The position numbers were made by a program, and so were the translations under genes. A stretch of 64,000 nt of DNA from Pseudovibrio flavus (GTDB lineage Bacteria > Pseudomonadota > Alphaproteobacteria > Rhizobiales > Stappiaceae): the NCBI RefSeq assembly GCF_009711345.1, contig NZ_SMMA01000062.1:62001-126000 (forward strand), in the 5' to 3' direction. Of this stretch, positions 34,718-43,047 are shown piece after piece. A model generated the notes under the pieces. The model ran no database searches. It saw only the letters and a list, made by a program, of their open reading frames with translations, and was not told where the DNA came from. Each line of letters starts with the position of its first letter. Positions within the stretch are counted from its first letter, which is position 1.

Positions 34718-35602
34718 ATGTCTGGTGAAGCCCTCGCCTTGCTCTCGGCATTTTTCTACGGGCTTGCGGGCGTCAGCATTGCCAAAGGCAAAAGCACAGC
34801 GAAAGGTGACAACGGCGTCTTTCTCTCCGTGGTCATGACCGCCCTTCTCACTCTCGTTCTCTGGCTTGGGTGGGGCAACGTTTCGATACCCTCCCTTTTC
34901 ACCGCAGAAAACACTGGTGGTTTGGCCTTCTTCGTAATTGCAGGTCTTTGCGCCAGTGTGCTTGGCCGCTCTGCCATGTACCGTGCTACGGAGAGAATTG
35001 GCGCGTTGAAGGCAAGCCTTTTCCGCCGTTTGATACCGGTCTTCGCGGTTCCTTGTGCCATCATTTTGCTGGATGAGTTGCCCGCACCGCAGGCCATCAT
35101 TGGCGGCGGCGTTATCCTGATTGGTGTGCTAGCCTATATGGGTGCACCGCGCGGGTGCTCGCAAAAATCCTGCGCTTATGGCGATATGCTTGGTATTGCT
35201 TCGGCCCTATTTTACGCCTCTGCCTACAGCTTTCGCAGCCTTGGTCTTCAGGATATTCCAGACCCTGCACTCGGCACGCTGATCGGTGCTGTAGTCGGAG
35301 TTTTATGGTTCGCTATTGCGGCCGCTTTATCCGCTGCGCCCAAAGCTGCCATCGGACGGTTGCTGCTTGATAGAGGGCGGTGGCAGTACATCACCGCGCT
35401 CTCGTTGAGCTTTGGCCAGACCTTACAATTCTTCGCGCTTCAGTCTGCGTCCGTGCCAACCGTTGCGGTGCTCGGCGCGCTGGAGGTGTTTTTCTCTGCC
35501 ATGTTGGTTGCCTTTGTCTTCAAAACGGAAACGTTGAGACCGATACGCTTTGCCGTTGCCAGCGCATTGGCAACGCTTGGCACCTTTATTGTGTTTGTTT
35601 GA
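34718..35602 (+). CDS. DMT superfamily (EamA) transporter
   Basis: The 294-residue protein has ten predicted membrane segments in two EamA repeats. It starts MSGEALALLSAFFYGLAGVS and has ALKASLFRRLIPVFAVPCAI at the end of the first repeat. It lies 14 bases after the FAD subunit, so it belongs to the operon. DMT proteins often export metabolites, though uptake is possible. It may move the hydroxylase substrate or a product. Confidence 0.85.
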   Translation: MSGEALALLSAFFYGLAGVSIAKGKSTAKGDNGVFLSVVMTALLTLVLWLGWGNVSIPSLFTAENTGGLAFFVIAGLCASVLGRSAMYRATERIGALKASLFRRLIPVFAVPCAIILLDELPAPQAIIGGGVILIGVLAYMGAPRGCSQKSCAYGDMLGIASALFYASAYSFRSLGLQDIPDPALGTLIGAVVGVLWFAIAAALSAAPKAAIGRLLLDRGRWQYITALSLSFGQTLQFFALQSASVPTVAVLGALEVFFSAMLVAFVFKTETLRPIRFAVASALATLGTFIVFV

Positions 35603-35610
35603 GATGCTTT

Positions 35611-35633
35611 AGGTATCCGCATTTTGGATATCT
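35611..35633. promoter_or_regulatory. Inverted repeat upstream of 3-hydroxyanthranilate dioxygenase
   Basis: AGGTATCC-N7-GGATATCT forms 8-base arms with one mismatch. It lies just after the DMT transporter stop and about 107 bases before the dioxygenase ATG. The left arm and spacing resemble the element at 29823 before the hydroxylase operon. A shared regulator is inferred. Confidence 0.5.
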
Positions 35634-35739
35634 GAATTCTGCGAAACCGATGTTCTGATGCAAAACGATAGCATACAGTTCGCACTGCAATTTATAGTCG
35701 CTCTGTTCTCTTAGGGAATTGCTGCGGAGGGAGGATTTC

Positions 35740-36303
35740 ATGAGCCAACACCCAACACTCAAGCCATTCAACTTTCACAAGTGGGTGGAAGACAACGCCG
35801 ACAAACTGAAGCCGCCAGTTGGCAACCAGCTGCTTCACAAAGAAGGCGATATGATTGTGATGGTTGTTGGCGGCCCGAACACCCGCATGGACTTTCATGA
35901 TGACCCTGTCGAAGAATGGTTCTTCCAGATCAAGGGCGACATGATGTTGAAGATCGCAGATGGCGGCAAAGTCTACGACGTGCCAGTTCGCGAGGGCGAA
36001 GTGTTTATGCTTCCTCCCCATGTTCGCCATGCCCCGCAGCGCCCGCAGGAAGGTTCCGTTGGAATTGTTGTTGAGGCGCCGCGCCAGCCAGGCATGAAAG
36101 AAGGCTTCGAGTGGTTCTGCTTTAACTGCGAAGGTCTTGTTCACCGCGCTGAGGTCGCTCTTGATGGAGCTGAAGGCATCGTCTCTGCCCTGCCTAAAAT
36201 CTACGAGGCATTTGATGCGGATATGGATGCGCGCACCTGCCCAAGCTGCGGCACAGTTCACCCGGGTAAAGGCAAGCCGCCTGAGGGCTGGGTAAAGCTG
36301 TAA
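35740..36303 (+). CDS. 3-Hydroxyanthranilate 3,4-dioxygenase
   Basis: The 187-residue cupin dioxygenase has the catalytic iron ligands in MDFHDDPVEEWFFQIKG (His, Glu) and PPHVRHAPQRP (His). It also has the C-terminal rubredoxin-like iron site from two CxxC pairs, FNCEG after WFCF and ARTCPSCGTVHPGK. It opens the ring of 3-hydroxyanthranilate to 2-amino-3-carboxymuconate semialdehyde, which cyclises to quinolinate or is degraded. The start has a strong ribosome site (GGAGGGAGGATTTC). It has its own promoter region, a terminator after it, and no kynurenine genes next to it. Confidence 0.92.
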   Translation: MSQHPTLKPFNFHKWVEDNADKLKPPVGNQLLHKEGDMIVMVVGGPNTRMDFHDDPVEEWFFQIKGDMMLKIADGGKVYDVPVREGEVFMLPPHVRHAPQRPQEGSVGIVVEAPRQPGMKEGFEWFCFNCEGLVHRAEVALDGAEGIVSALPKIYEAFDADMDARTCPSCGTVHPGKGKPPEGWVKL

Positions 36304-36331
36304 CTCTAAACAGTTTTGACTGATCTAAATC

Positions 36332-36366
36332 AGGTCTGTCAGTGTCTCACTGGCAGGCCTTTTTCT
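36332..36366 (+). terminator. Terminator of the dioxygenase gene
   Basis: AGGTCTGTCAGTG pairs with CACTGGCAGGCCT (with wobbles) and is followed by TTTTTC. It lies 28 bases after the stop. Confidence 0.75.
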
Positions 36367-36495
36367 TTTGTTCGTCTGAGATCGAAGTAGCTCCATAGGC
36401 GAGAGATGATTTTTACGCGTTTATTCCGCGCAAAGACCCCTTGGTCGCTATGAAGAGTGCCTATGAAAGCCTTTAGTTAACCCAAGTTAGAACGG

Positions 36496-36527
36496 CAAAA
36501 AGGGAGGCTATGAAAGCCTCCCTTTTC
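36496..36527 (-). terminator. Terminator of the ato operon
   Basis: On the minus strand GGGAGGCT / AGCCTCCC, with a TTCAT loop, is followed by TTTTTGCC. It lies about 23 bases after the atoE stop. The A-rich flank on the other side may let it work both ways. Confidence 0.85.
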
Positions 36528-36549
36528 ACTGAGGACCGTAAACAAGCCG

Positions 36550-37962
36550 CTATAGGAACATCCACAAGCTGAGCATATTCACGATAAACACGAGCAGAAC
36601 CGCAACGAGGGTGTAAGGAACGATACGGTTGAAGTCGAGGTTGAAGTTCGCAAGGTATGGCAGCGCGAAGAATGGAATGATCATGTTGGTCAGACCGTCG
36701 CCGAGCTGGTATGCGCAGATGATGGTTTTCAGCTGAGCACCGGTTTCGATAGCAGCCGGAATGATGTACGGCGCTTCGATAACGAACTTGGAACCACCCG
36801 ATGGAACAGCAATGTTCAGCAGACCGGAGTAGATGAACGCGATCAGCGGGAAGGTGTCACCGTTGGAAATGGAGATGAACCAGTTCGCGATGATGTGGCC
36901 CAGACCACTGTCGGAAATCATGCCGAAGATACCCGCATAGAACGGGAACTGCAGAACAAAGCCCCAAGTGCCATTCAGACCAAGACGGATGTTTTTGCAG
37001 AACAGGTTAGGGTTGCCGCAAAGCACCATGCCAAGGCACAGAATGAGGAAGTTGTAGTTGTTCAGCGAAAGGCCGGTAAGACCTGCAAGCCAGAGGTTGT
37101 AAAGGCTCCACGCAAGACCGGTACCGCCAACAATATACATCATGAGATGGCTATTGTTCATGCGGGCAGCAGGTGTACTGCGGTCAATGCTGTCTTCGCT
37201 TTCGACCTTGGTTACTTCACGAACGAACTCGTCGTCGATCTCTTCGATCTTGGAAGGGTCCTTTGGTGACATAAACCAGCAAACTGCGATGGAGATAGCT
37301 ACACCAGCAGCAAGGGTCAAAATGAAGGCTGGAGATGCAACGGTATCTGCAAGCGAAATAAACTCAGGAACAAGGTCCTTGTACTCGCCTGTAACCATGC
37401 TCTGCAGGTAACCAGGAGATGCCGCAAACAGAGCTGCTGCACCAGAGATACCTTCGGAACCTGGCATAAACTGCAGGAAGATAACGGTTACCAGAATTGG
37501 CTTGTGAACTTTAATGCCGCGCAGCTTGGCTTGAGCAAAAAGTTCACGGCCCAGCATGATGCCACCCATCATACCGATACCCCAGTGAAGGTAACCAAGT
37601 ACTGCTGCACCGATACCACCAACCATAATGACGCCAAGAGGCGTTTTAGGCTGGCTAGCGATCCAGGACAGAAGGCGTTTTGCTGGTGGAGATGCTGCAA
37701 CAGCAGTACCGGCCACAAGCAGAACAGTCATCTGCATTGTAAAGGCGAGCAGGTTCCAGAACTTACCGGTCCAAGAGTTTACAAGGTTTACTTGTTCACT
37801 CGGGCTCCACAACGGCATGTCTGTGAAAGCAACTGCGAGAATGGCAACAATGATGGTCAGCGCCATACAGAAAAAGAAGGAATCCGGCACCCAACGGATA
37901 AACCAATCAATATAGGCATCCATAAAGGACCGTTTCTTCAGGTCCGCACTTTTCCCGTTCAT
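36550..37962 (-). CDS. atoE: Short-chain fatty acid transporter, AtoE family
   Basis: The 470-residue membrane protein has about twelve segments and the AtoE features. These include VNLVNSWTGKFWNLLAFTMQ near residue 60, LGYLHWGIGMMGGIMLGREL and the C-terminal NIAVPSGGSKFVIEAP with QLGDGLTNMIIPFFALPYLA. It imports short-chain fatty acids such as acetoacetate or butyrate. It ends the ato operon. A strong stem-loop lies before its start, so it is probably made at a different level from the enzymes. Confidence 0.9.
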   Translation of the reverse strand: MNGKSADLKKRSFMDAYIDWFIRWVPDSFFFCMALTIIVAILAVAFTDMPLWSPSEQVNLVNSWTGKFWNLLAFTMQMTVLLVAGTAVAASPPAKRLLSWIASQPKTPLGVIMVGGIGAAVLGYLHWGIGMMGGIMLGRELFAQAKLRGIKVHKPILVTVIFLQFMPGSEGISGAAALFAASPGYLQSMVTGEYKDLVPEFISLADTVASPAFILTLAAGVAISIAVCWFMSPKDPSKIEEIDDEFVREVTKVESEDSIDRSTPAARMNNSHLMMYIVGGTGLAWSLYNLWLAGLTGLSLNNYNFLILCLGMVLCGNPNLFCKNIRLGLNGTWGFVLQFPFYAGIFGMISDSGLGHIIANWFISISNGDTFPLIAFIYSGLLNIAVPSGGSKFVIEAPYIIPAAIETGAQLKTIICAYQLGDGLTNMIIPFFALPYLANFNLDFNRIVPYTLVAVLLVFIVNMLSLWMFL

Positions 37963-37987
37963 AGATGTTTCCTTGATAGCTAAAGGA

Positions 37988-38018
37988 AGCTCCCCCGTTA
38001 AATCCCCCCGGGGGAGCT
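37988..38018 (-). other. Intercistronic stem-loop before atoE
   Basis: AGCTCCCCCG and CGGGGGAGCT form a perfect 10-base GC-rich stem with an 11-base loop and no T-tract. It separates the thiolase/DUF35 genes from atoE. It may stabilise upstream mRNA or attenuate atoE. Confidence 0.65.
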
Positions 38019-38025
38019 CTCCTAT

Positions 38026-38244
38026 TTAAAGGGAGTAGATCACTTTGCCGTTCGCATCTTCACCAATGCGCTTGATTTCTTGCCCAACACAAACGTCACA
38101 GCCGTCTTCGTAGCCTTCCACCAACGAAGCAAAGCGGTCACCGTTCTCGTCTTCCAGAATGGCGGTCAGGTAAGGTGTCTTGTCCTTGAAGTCCTCGGTG
38201 GATGAGTAAACAACCGAGTAGGTGTAGAGTGTGTACTTGCTCAT
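38026..38244 (-). CDS. Small DUF35 OB-fold protein, thiolase partner
   Basis: The 72-residue protein matches only the OB-fold half of DUF35 proteins (LYTYSVVYSSTEDF, TPYLTAILEDENGDRFASLV, VCVGQEIKRIG). The zinc-ribbon half seen in typical DUF35 proteins (CxxC-x10-CxxC) is missing; only one CDVC is present. DUF35 proteins form complexes with SCP-x thiolases. It lies 3 bases after the thiolase stop, which supports that role. It is the smallest gene in the operon. Confidence 0.75.
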   Translation of the reverse strand: MSKYTLYTYSVVYSSTEDFKDKTPYLTAILEDENGDRFASLVEGYEDGCDVCVGQEIKRIGEDANGKVIYSL

Positions 38245-38247
38245 AGC

Positions 38248-39414
38248 TTAACGACCTTTCAGGATGGTGATCACACAGGTTGCAGCCGTGCCACCAAGGT
38301 TGTGTGCGAGGCCGATGTCGGCTTTGCGGATCTGACGCTCTCCCGCGTCACCACGAAGCTGTGTGACAAGTTCAAAGATCTGGCTGATGCCTGTGCCGCC
38401 AATCGGATGGCCTTTGGCTTTCAAACCACCACTAGTGTTGATTGGCTTTGCACCGTGCAGGGCTGTCAGACCTTCTGCTACTGCATCACCGCCCTTACCC
38501 GGTTCAAAGAAACCAAGGTCTTCGGTGTTGATGATCTGGGTAATGGTGAAGCAGTCATGGACTTCTGCGAGGTCGATATCAGCAGGTTTCAAGCCAGCCT
38601 GAGCATAGGCCTGAGCTGCTGCAGCTTTTGCAGCACCGAACGAAGTGATGCTTGCTTTCGATGCAAGAGTGAGAGAGTCACCTGCATGACCGGACGCGAT
38701 GATATCAACGCGGCGGTGTTTGGTAGCAATGCTGTCGGCAACGTCAGCATTTGCAATGACGATGAATGCAGCACCGTCGGTGACCAAAGAGCAGTCAAAC
38801 AGCGAAAGCGGGGATGCAATTGGATCTGCTGAAAGGATTTTCTCCAAGGAGAAGTCTTTCTGCATCTGTGCATCCGGGTTGAGAAGAGCGTTCTGGTGCG
38901 CGTTGTATGCAACCATGCCCATCTCTTTTTTCACATTGCGGTACTCATAGAAGTACCGGTTTGCGATCATTGCAAAGCATGCCGGGAAAGTGAAACCCTG
39001 CATTGCTTCCAATTCAAAGTCCATCGCCGATGCGATACCGGTTGTAACGGTCTCAGTAGGCTGATGGGTCATCTTTTCAGCGCCGCCAACCAGAACGACA
39101 TCGTACTCGCCCGCAGACACAGCCATAATCGCCATGCGCAGTGCAAGACTGCCAGATGCACAAGCACCTTCGGTACGTACGGTTGGAACATTGCCAAGGC
39201 CAAGGGCCTCACTAACCATAGGACCCATATGGCCCTGACCGGTCAGGAACTGGCTGTTGAAGTTGCCCATATAAACCGCTTGGATGCGTTCTTTTTCAAT
39301 ACCGGCGTCTTCAATAGCTTTGGTACCAGCTTCCTTGATCAGATCCCGGAGGGAACGATCAGCAAGGCGACCCATTTTGGTTTCGCCAATGCCAAGGATA
39401 GAAATCTTTTTCAT
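38248..39414 (-). CDS. Acetyl-CoA acetyltransferase, SCP-x-type thiolase
   Basis: The 388-residue thiolase has the nucleophile Cys in RTEGACASGSLALRMA (about residue 85), the LAEVHDCFTITQII block and the GLKAKGHPIGGTGISQI His motif. It belongs to the SCP-x branch that pairs with DUF35 proteins rather than the classic AtoB/PhaA branch. In this operon it most likely cleaves acetoacetyl-CoA made by the CoA-transferase. The start follows the atoA stop by 10 bases. Confidence 0.9.
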   Translation of the reverse strand: MKKISILGIGETKMGRLADRSLRDLIKEAGTKAIEDAGIEKERIQAVYMGNFNSQFLTGQGHMGPMVSEALGLGNVPTVRTEGACASGSLALRMAIMAVSAGEYDVVLVGGAEKMTHQPTETVTTGIASAMDFELEAMQGFTFPACFAMIANRYFYEYRNVKKEMGMVAYNAHQNALLNPDAQMQKDFSLEKILSADPIASPLSLFDCSLVTDGAAFIVIANADVADSIATKHRRVDIIASGHAGDSLTLASKASITSFGAAKAAAAQAYAQAGLKPADIDLAEVHDCFTITQIINTEDLGFFEPGKGGDAVAEGLTALHGAKPINTSGGLKAKGHPIGGTGISQIFELVTQLRGDAGERQIRKADIGLAHNLGGTAATCVITILKGR

Positions 39415-39424
39415 TTTGGCGCCC

Positions 39425-40081
39425 TTAGTTGACGGTCATTTCTTTGAGGTTTTCATCGACGGTGAAGGACGCTTCGGTACGAGCGCGGATTTCATCAACG
39501 GTGACATTCGGGGAGATTTCTCTCAGCACGAGGCCTTCCGGGGTTACTTCAAAGAAGCCCAGTTCGGTCACGATAGCGCTGAGTACGCGCTCACCTGTGA
39601 GTGGGTAGGTGCACTTCTTGAGGATCTTGGCACTGCCGTCTTTCGCGTTGTGCTCCATAGTGGCGATAACCTTCTTGGCACCGCAAACCAGATCCATCGC
39701 GCCGCCCATGCCAGCCATTTTGCCGCCAGGAACAAGCCAGTTTGCAATGCTGCCTTCTTCGTCCACCTGCATTGCGCCAAGAACGGAAAGCTTCAGGTGG
39801 CCACCACGGATCAGACCGAAAGAGGTCACGCTGTCTACGATCGCGCCGCCTTTGTTGATGGTGATCGGGTTTTCGCCTGCATCAGTACAGAACGGGTTGA
39901 TTGGCTGCTCAGGGTCATGAGGACCAAAGCCAACGATACCGTTTTCTGCCTGAAGGTAGATTTTTGTGCCCGGTGTCAGGTACTTAACTGCAAGGTTTGG
40001 AAGACCTGCGCCAAGGTTTACGGTGTCCCCGTCTTTGAATTCTTTTGCTACGCGAGCGGCGATAAATTCTTTGCTATTCAT
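39425..40081 (-). CDS. atoA: CoA-transferase subunit B (AtoA-like)
   Basis: The 218-residue beta subunit has the catalytic Glu in YLQAENGIVGFGP (about residue 46) and IVDSVTSFGLIRGGHLKLSV with GAMQVDEEGSIANWLVPGGK. The start is ATG 40081 (MNSKEFIAARVAKEF). A longer frame into atoD is not supported. With the alpha subunit it moves CoA from acetyl-CoA or succinyl-CoA to acetoacetate or other short acids. Confidence 0.92.
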   Translation of the reverse strand: MNSKEFIAARVAKEFKDGDTVNLGAGLPNLAVKYLTPGTKIYLQAENGIVGFGPHDPEQPINPFCTDAGENPITINKGGAIVDSVTSFGLIRGGHLKLSVLGAMQVDEEGSIANWLVPGGKMAGMGGAMDLVCGAKKVIATMEHNAKDGSAKILKKCTYPLTGERVLSAIVTELGFFEVTPEGLVLREISPNVTVDEIRARTEASFTVDENLKEMTVN

Positions 40082-40092
40082 GGCAGCCCCTC

Positions 40093-40746
40093 TCAAGCCT
40101 GAACCATAACGTCGACAAGGATGCCCGGAACGTGGACTTCCTGCGGATGAATGCTGCCAGCAGGCTCGATTGGGTTGTTCACCTGTACGAGAACAACGTC
40201 TGCTGCGTAGCACATGATCTGGTTGAAGTTGCGCTGGGTGAGATTGAAGACGAGGTTGCCTTCTTCGTCGGCACGGTCTGCTTCGATGATTGCAACGTTG
40301 CCGCGGATCGGGCTCTGATACAGCCAGTCCTGACCGTTCAGGTGGGTGCGTTCGCCCCACTTGGCTTCCACCATGGTTCCAAGGCCAACCGGTGTAAGAA
40401 TGCCGCCGAGACCAAAACCGCCTGCGCGAATACGCTCTGCAAGGCTGCCCTGCGGGCACAGTTCCAGCTCGATCTTGCCTTCGTCAACCATCTGCGGCAG
40501 GCAGGTCATACGACCACACCAAGAGAAGATGCACTTTTTGACCAGTCCGGCAGCAACCAGACGACCCATTCCCTTTTCTGTGGTGTTACCATCGTTGTTT
40601 ACAATGGTGAGGTCTTTCTGGCCTTGCTTGATCATTTCATCAATGATCCGCTCAGGCGTACCGTTGGCGTAAAAGCCACCACCCAGAACGATATCGCCGT
40701 CCTTAATGTGGCGTACTGCCTCTTCCAGATTCAAAATTTGAACCAC
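40093..40746 (-). CDS. atoD: CoA-transferase subunit A (AtoD-like)
   Basis: The 217-residue alpha subunit has VLGGGFYANGTPERIIDEMI, SWCGRMTCLPQMVDEGKIEL and CPQGSLAERIRAGGFGLGGI. These match the alpha subunit of short-chain fatty acid CoA-transferases. It is the first gene of the operon atoD-atoA-thiolase-DUF35-atoE. atoA begins 11 bases after its stop. The promoter should lie in the gene-poor region to the right. Confidence 0.92.
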   Translation of the reverse strand: MVQILNLEEAVRHIKDGDIVLGGGFYANGTPERIIDEMIKQGQKDLTIVNNDGNTTEKGMGRLVAAGLVKKCIFSWCGRMTCLPQMVDEGKIELELCPQGSLAERIRAGGFGLGGILTPVGLGTMVEAKWGERTHLNGQDWLYQSPIRGNVAIIEADRADEEGNLVFNLTQRNFNQIMCYAADVVLVQVNNPIEPAGSIHPQEVHVPGILVDVMVQA

Positions 40747-41861
40747 AGTTCACTCCCGTAATTTATGTTTCTTGATTGGCCGTTGGTGCTTGTTGCGCAG
40801 TGCACCAACAGCTGAAAGTTCAAGGAGAGCGCCCGTGCGTACTCATTACGCTTATTGGCACGTTCACCCCCCAAAGCATGGCATTGCGAGTAAAATTCAG
40901 ATCGGTAGTTTGTTGTTTTCGCTCGGCTATCTCCGCTCATCAGATGATCTGCGCAGATATGAAAACGTAAGAAACACGGGCTAGATGACCGGTCGCGAAT
41001 TGTTAAAGCCAGCAGCACAGCAGGGCATGCGCCAACCATTCCTGACGGGTACAAAGCAATGCCTTTGGAAGGTCGGTGCAACCAAAGGAAGACAACGAGA
41101 CCTGCGCTCGGGACGAACAGTCTCATTCACCCAACTCGCATTGGGCGTTCATTGCCTTTTCAATTGTCAGGAGTACCCAAGGGCCAGCGACAGCTATGCT
41201 TTTGGGAATGCCGTTGCCAAGTGATCGGAGCCAACTGCCATCGCCACCTTCGATGAAGTGCTATCTACAGACTGACCACTGGTCGGACCTTTCGCCTTAT
41301 CAGGCACAAAAACAATTCGTGATCTGCTGGATCAGTTCCTACGGTTCGGCGCAGGGTTTTCAATTTCAACCAATGCTTCGGCTAGCTCCTCGCAGGCATA
41401 ACCCAAGCACTATTCGGCAAACTGCTCAAATGCCGAAACCGGGTCTGTGCACCCCATTTGGATAGGAAACCCGCAGTCCAAAACCATAGTCGATCAGCAG
41501 TATCTAACTCGCTTCTCCTTTTCGCTCTCATATCTGCTGCAAGGATCATTGCAAGTTTTGTCCGATTGTAAAATATCACAGACGAAAAGTGGATTTTGCA
41601 AAATTGCAAAATACCCTGTGAAACTTCGTAGATTCGCCGGAAATACTGGCAGAAACCCTCGTTTACCCCTAGGATAATAGGTAGTGCAACGCACAAATGC
41701 AGCGATGATCGGGCAAGTACATTTAAACACGAATTGTAGATATTTCAGTCCTCTATAAGCTTTCCAAAATCAATGACTGACGGAGTGGAGGCTTTATTGG
41801 GAGCTCTATTCTGTGTCTCTTGAGAGGTTGCTCGGATTACAGATCGAGCGTGGGGGTACTC
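40747..41861. other. Gene-poor region with possible decayed coding sequence
   Basis: About 1.1 kb with no gene I can support. Read on the minus strand between about 41460 and 41000, there are protein-like stretches in different frames broken by stops. One is PVSAFEQFAE, stop, CLGYACEELAEALVEIENPA; another is LGNGIPKSIAVAGPWVLLTI. They do not match a family I recognise and may be a relic gene. The left edge must hold the atoD promoter. Confidence 0.35.
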
Positions 41862-42932
41862 TTGGAAAATTCAGAACTGTCTGCACGTCATCAACCTGCA
41901 ATTTCAAGCAAGCAGATCGAAAAACTTCTCTTCTTCATTCAGGTCTGCCGGTCTGGGTCCATTTCCGCAGCAGCTGAAGCCTGCGATATCTCGATTGCGA
42001 CAGGATCAAGAAAGCTCTGTGAATTCGAGAAAGAACTCGGACTTCAGCTTGTCAAAAGAAACGGGCCTCAGATCCAACTCACCAGAAGCGGAGAGTACCT
42101 TTTTAAAAAATCCAAGGATGTCTCCGAGATTGTGGATCGCCTCAATCAGGACATCGAGAGTTTCACTAAAGAGCCCACTGGCCTCATCAGGATTTGCTGT
42201 GCCCCAGTGTACGCACGCGGCCATTTAATCCCGATAATTACCGCTTTTTCAAATATTTATAAAAGGATCAATTTTCAGATCGACGTCAATCCATTTGGAC
42301 TTCGCGACTATGAAAAATACGATATCCTGATCGGAGCAATTTGCAGCTACAACGCATACCTTGAGAACAACTTACCGCTTGTCAAAAAAAGTATTCTTAC
42401 CGAGCAGTTTATCACCGTCGCCTCGCCAGCATACATCGAGAAGCACGGGAAACCAGAGACCCCTTACGACCTATCCAAACACCATTGTCTTTACGGTAGT
42501 TCAATCACCAAGAACAGGAAATGGGCCTACAAGATAAATGGCAATGAAGTTCTTATTCGCTCAAACAACACTGCGGATATCAATGACAGCCATTTGCTGC
42601 ATCAGGCAGCCTGCCTAGGGTTGGGTGTCGCATATTTACCGGAGTTCATCGTTTCTGAAAGTCTGGAACAAGGCAAACTCACTCGCTTATTCGAAGATAT
42701 TGAGACCCTTCACTGGCACCTAAACCTCTATCACCAGCCTCTCGGAAATCTCGACATAGCTACCGAGCTTTTCAAGAATTTCTTCTTGAAAATCGCACGC
42801 AATGCTAAGTCCGATGATGACATTGCTAGCCTTGTCCAGAACCTTGGTCTGCCAAGCGATGGAAGTCTGGATTGGGCAACTCAGAACAAAGACGAGCAAT
42901 CATTCTCTCACCCGTGCCTGTTGGCGAGTTAG
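41862..42932 (+). CDS. LysR family transcriptional regulator
   Basis: The roughly 356-residue protein has an N-terminal LysR helix-turn-helix (GSISAAAEACDISIATGSRK) and a substrate domain with RICCAPVYARGHLIPIITAF and HLLHQAACLGLGVAYLPEF. This resembles the CrgA/LTTR branch, with a long C-terminal tail. The start is unclear: TTG at 41862 after GGGGGTACTC is chosen, but GTG at 41850 or TTG at 41820 are possible. It converges on the TRAP transporter operon and may control it or the ato operon. Confidence 0.8.
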   Translation: MENSELSARHQPAISSKQIEKLLFFIQVCRSGSISAAAEACDISIATGSRKLCEFEKELGLQLVKRNGPQIQLTRSGEYLFKKSKDVSEIVDRLNQDIESFTKEPTGLIRICCAPVYARGHLIPIITAFSNIYKRINFQIDVNPFGLRDYEKYDILIGAICSYNAYLENNLPLVKKSILTEQFITVASPAYIEKHGKPETPYDLSKHHCLYGSSITKNRKWAYKINGNEVLIRSNNTADINDSHLLHQAACLGLGVAYLPEFIVSESLEQGKLTRLFEDIETLHWHLNLYHQPLGNLDIATELFKNFFLKIARNAKSDDDIASLVQNLGLPSDGSLDWATQNKDEQSFSHPCLLAS

Positions 42933-42998
42933 GTCGTACTTTGGCTGAGGATATTCAGAGCGTGGTTACGAGCTCCAATTCCTGCGTTTAGTTAAACG

Positions 42999-43030
42999 AA
43001 AAAAAAGGGCTGCAATTTGCAGCCCTTTCC
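42999..43030. terminator. Bidirectional terminator between lysR and dctM
   Basis: AAAGGGCTGCAA-T-TTGCAGCCCTTT is a near-perfect 12-base stem. On the minus strand it is followed by TTTTTTTTCG, and on the plus strand by TTTCCCTC. It ends the TRAP operon and probably also the LysR transcript. Confidence 0.85.
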
Positions 43031-43047
43031 CTCAAATCTACAAAGTA

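Noticed and set aside
36313-36332. Third FNR-like site CTGAT-CTAA-ATCAG after the dioxygenase gene
   Set aside because: Both outer bases differ from the consensus, and it lies downstream of a gene near its terminator, not in a promoter.
40731-41126. Open frame of 131 codons on the minus strand in the gene-poor region
   Set aside because: It runs into the atoD start, has no ribosome site or known motif, and only part of it looks coding, so it is noted as a possible relic instead.
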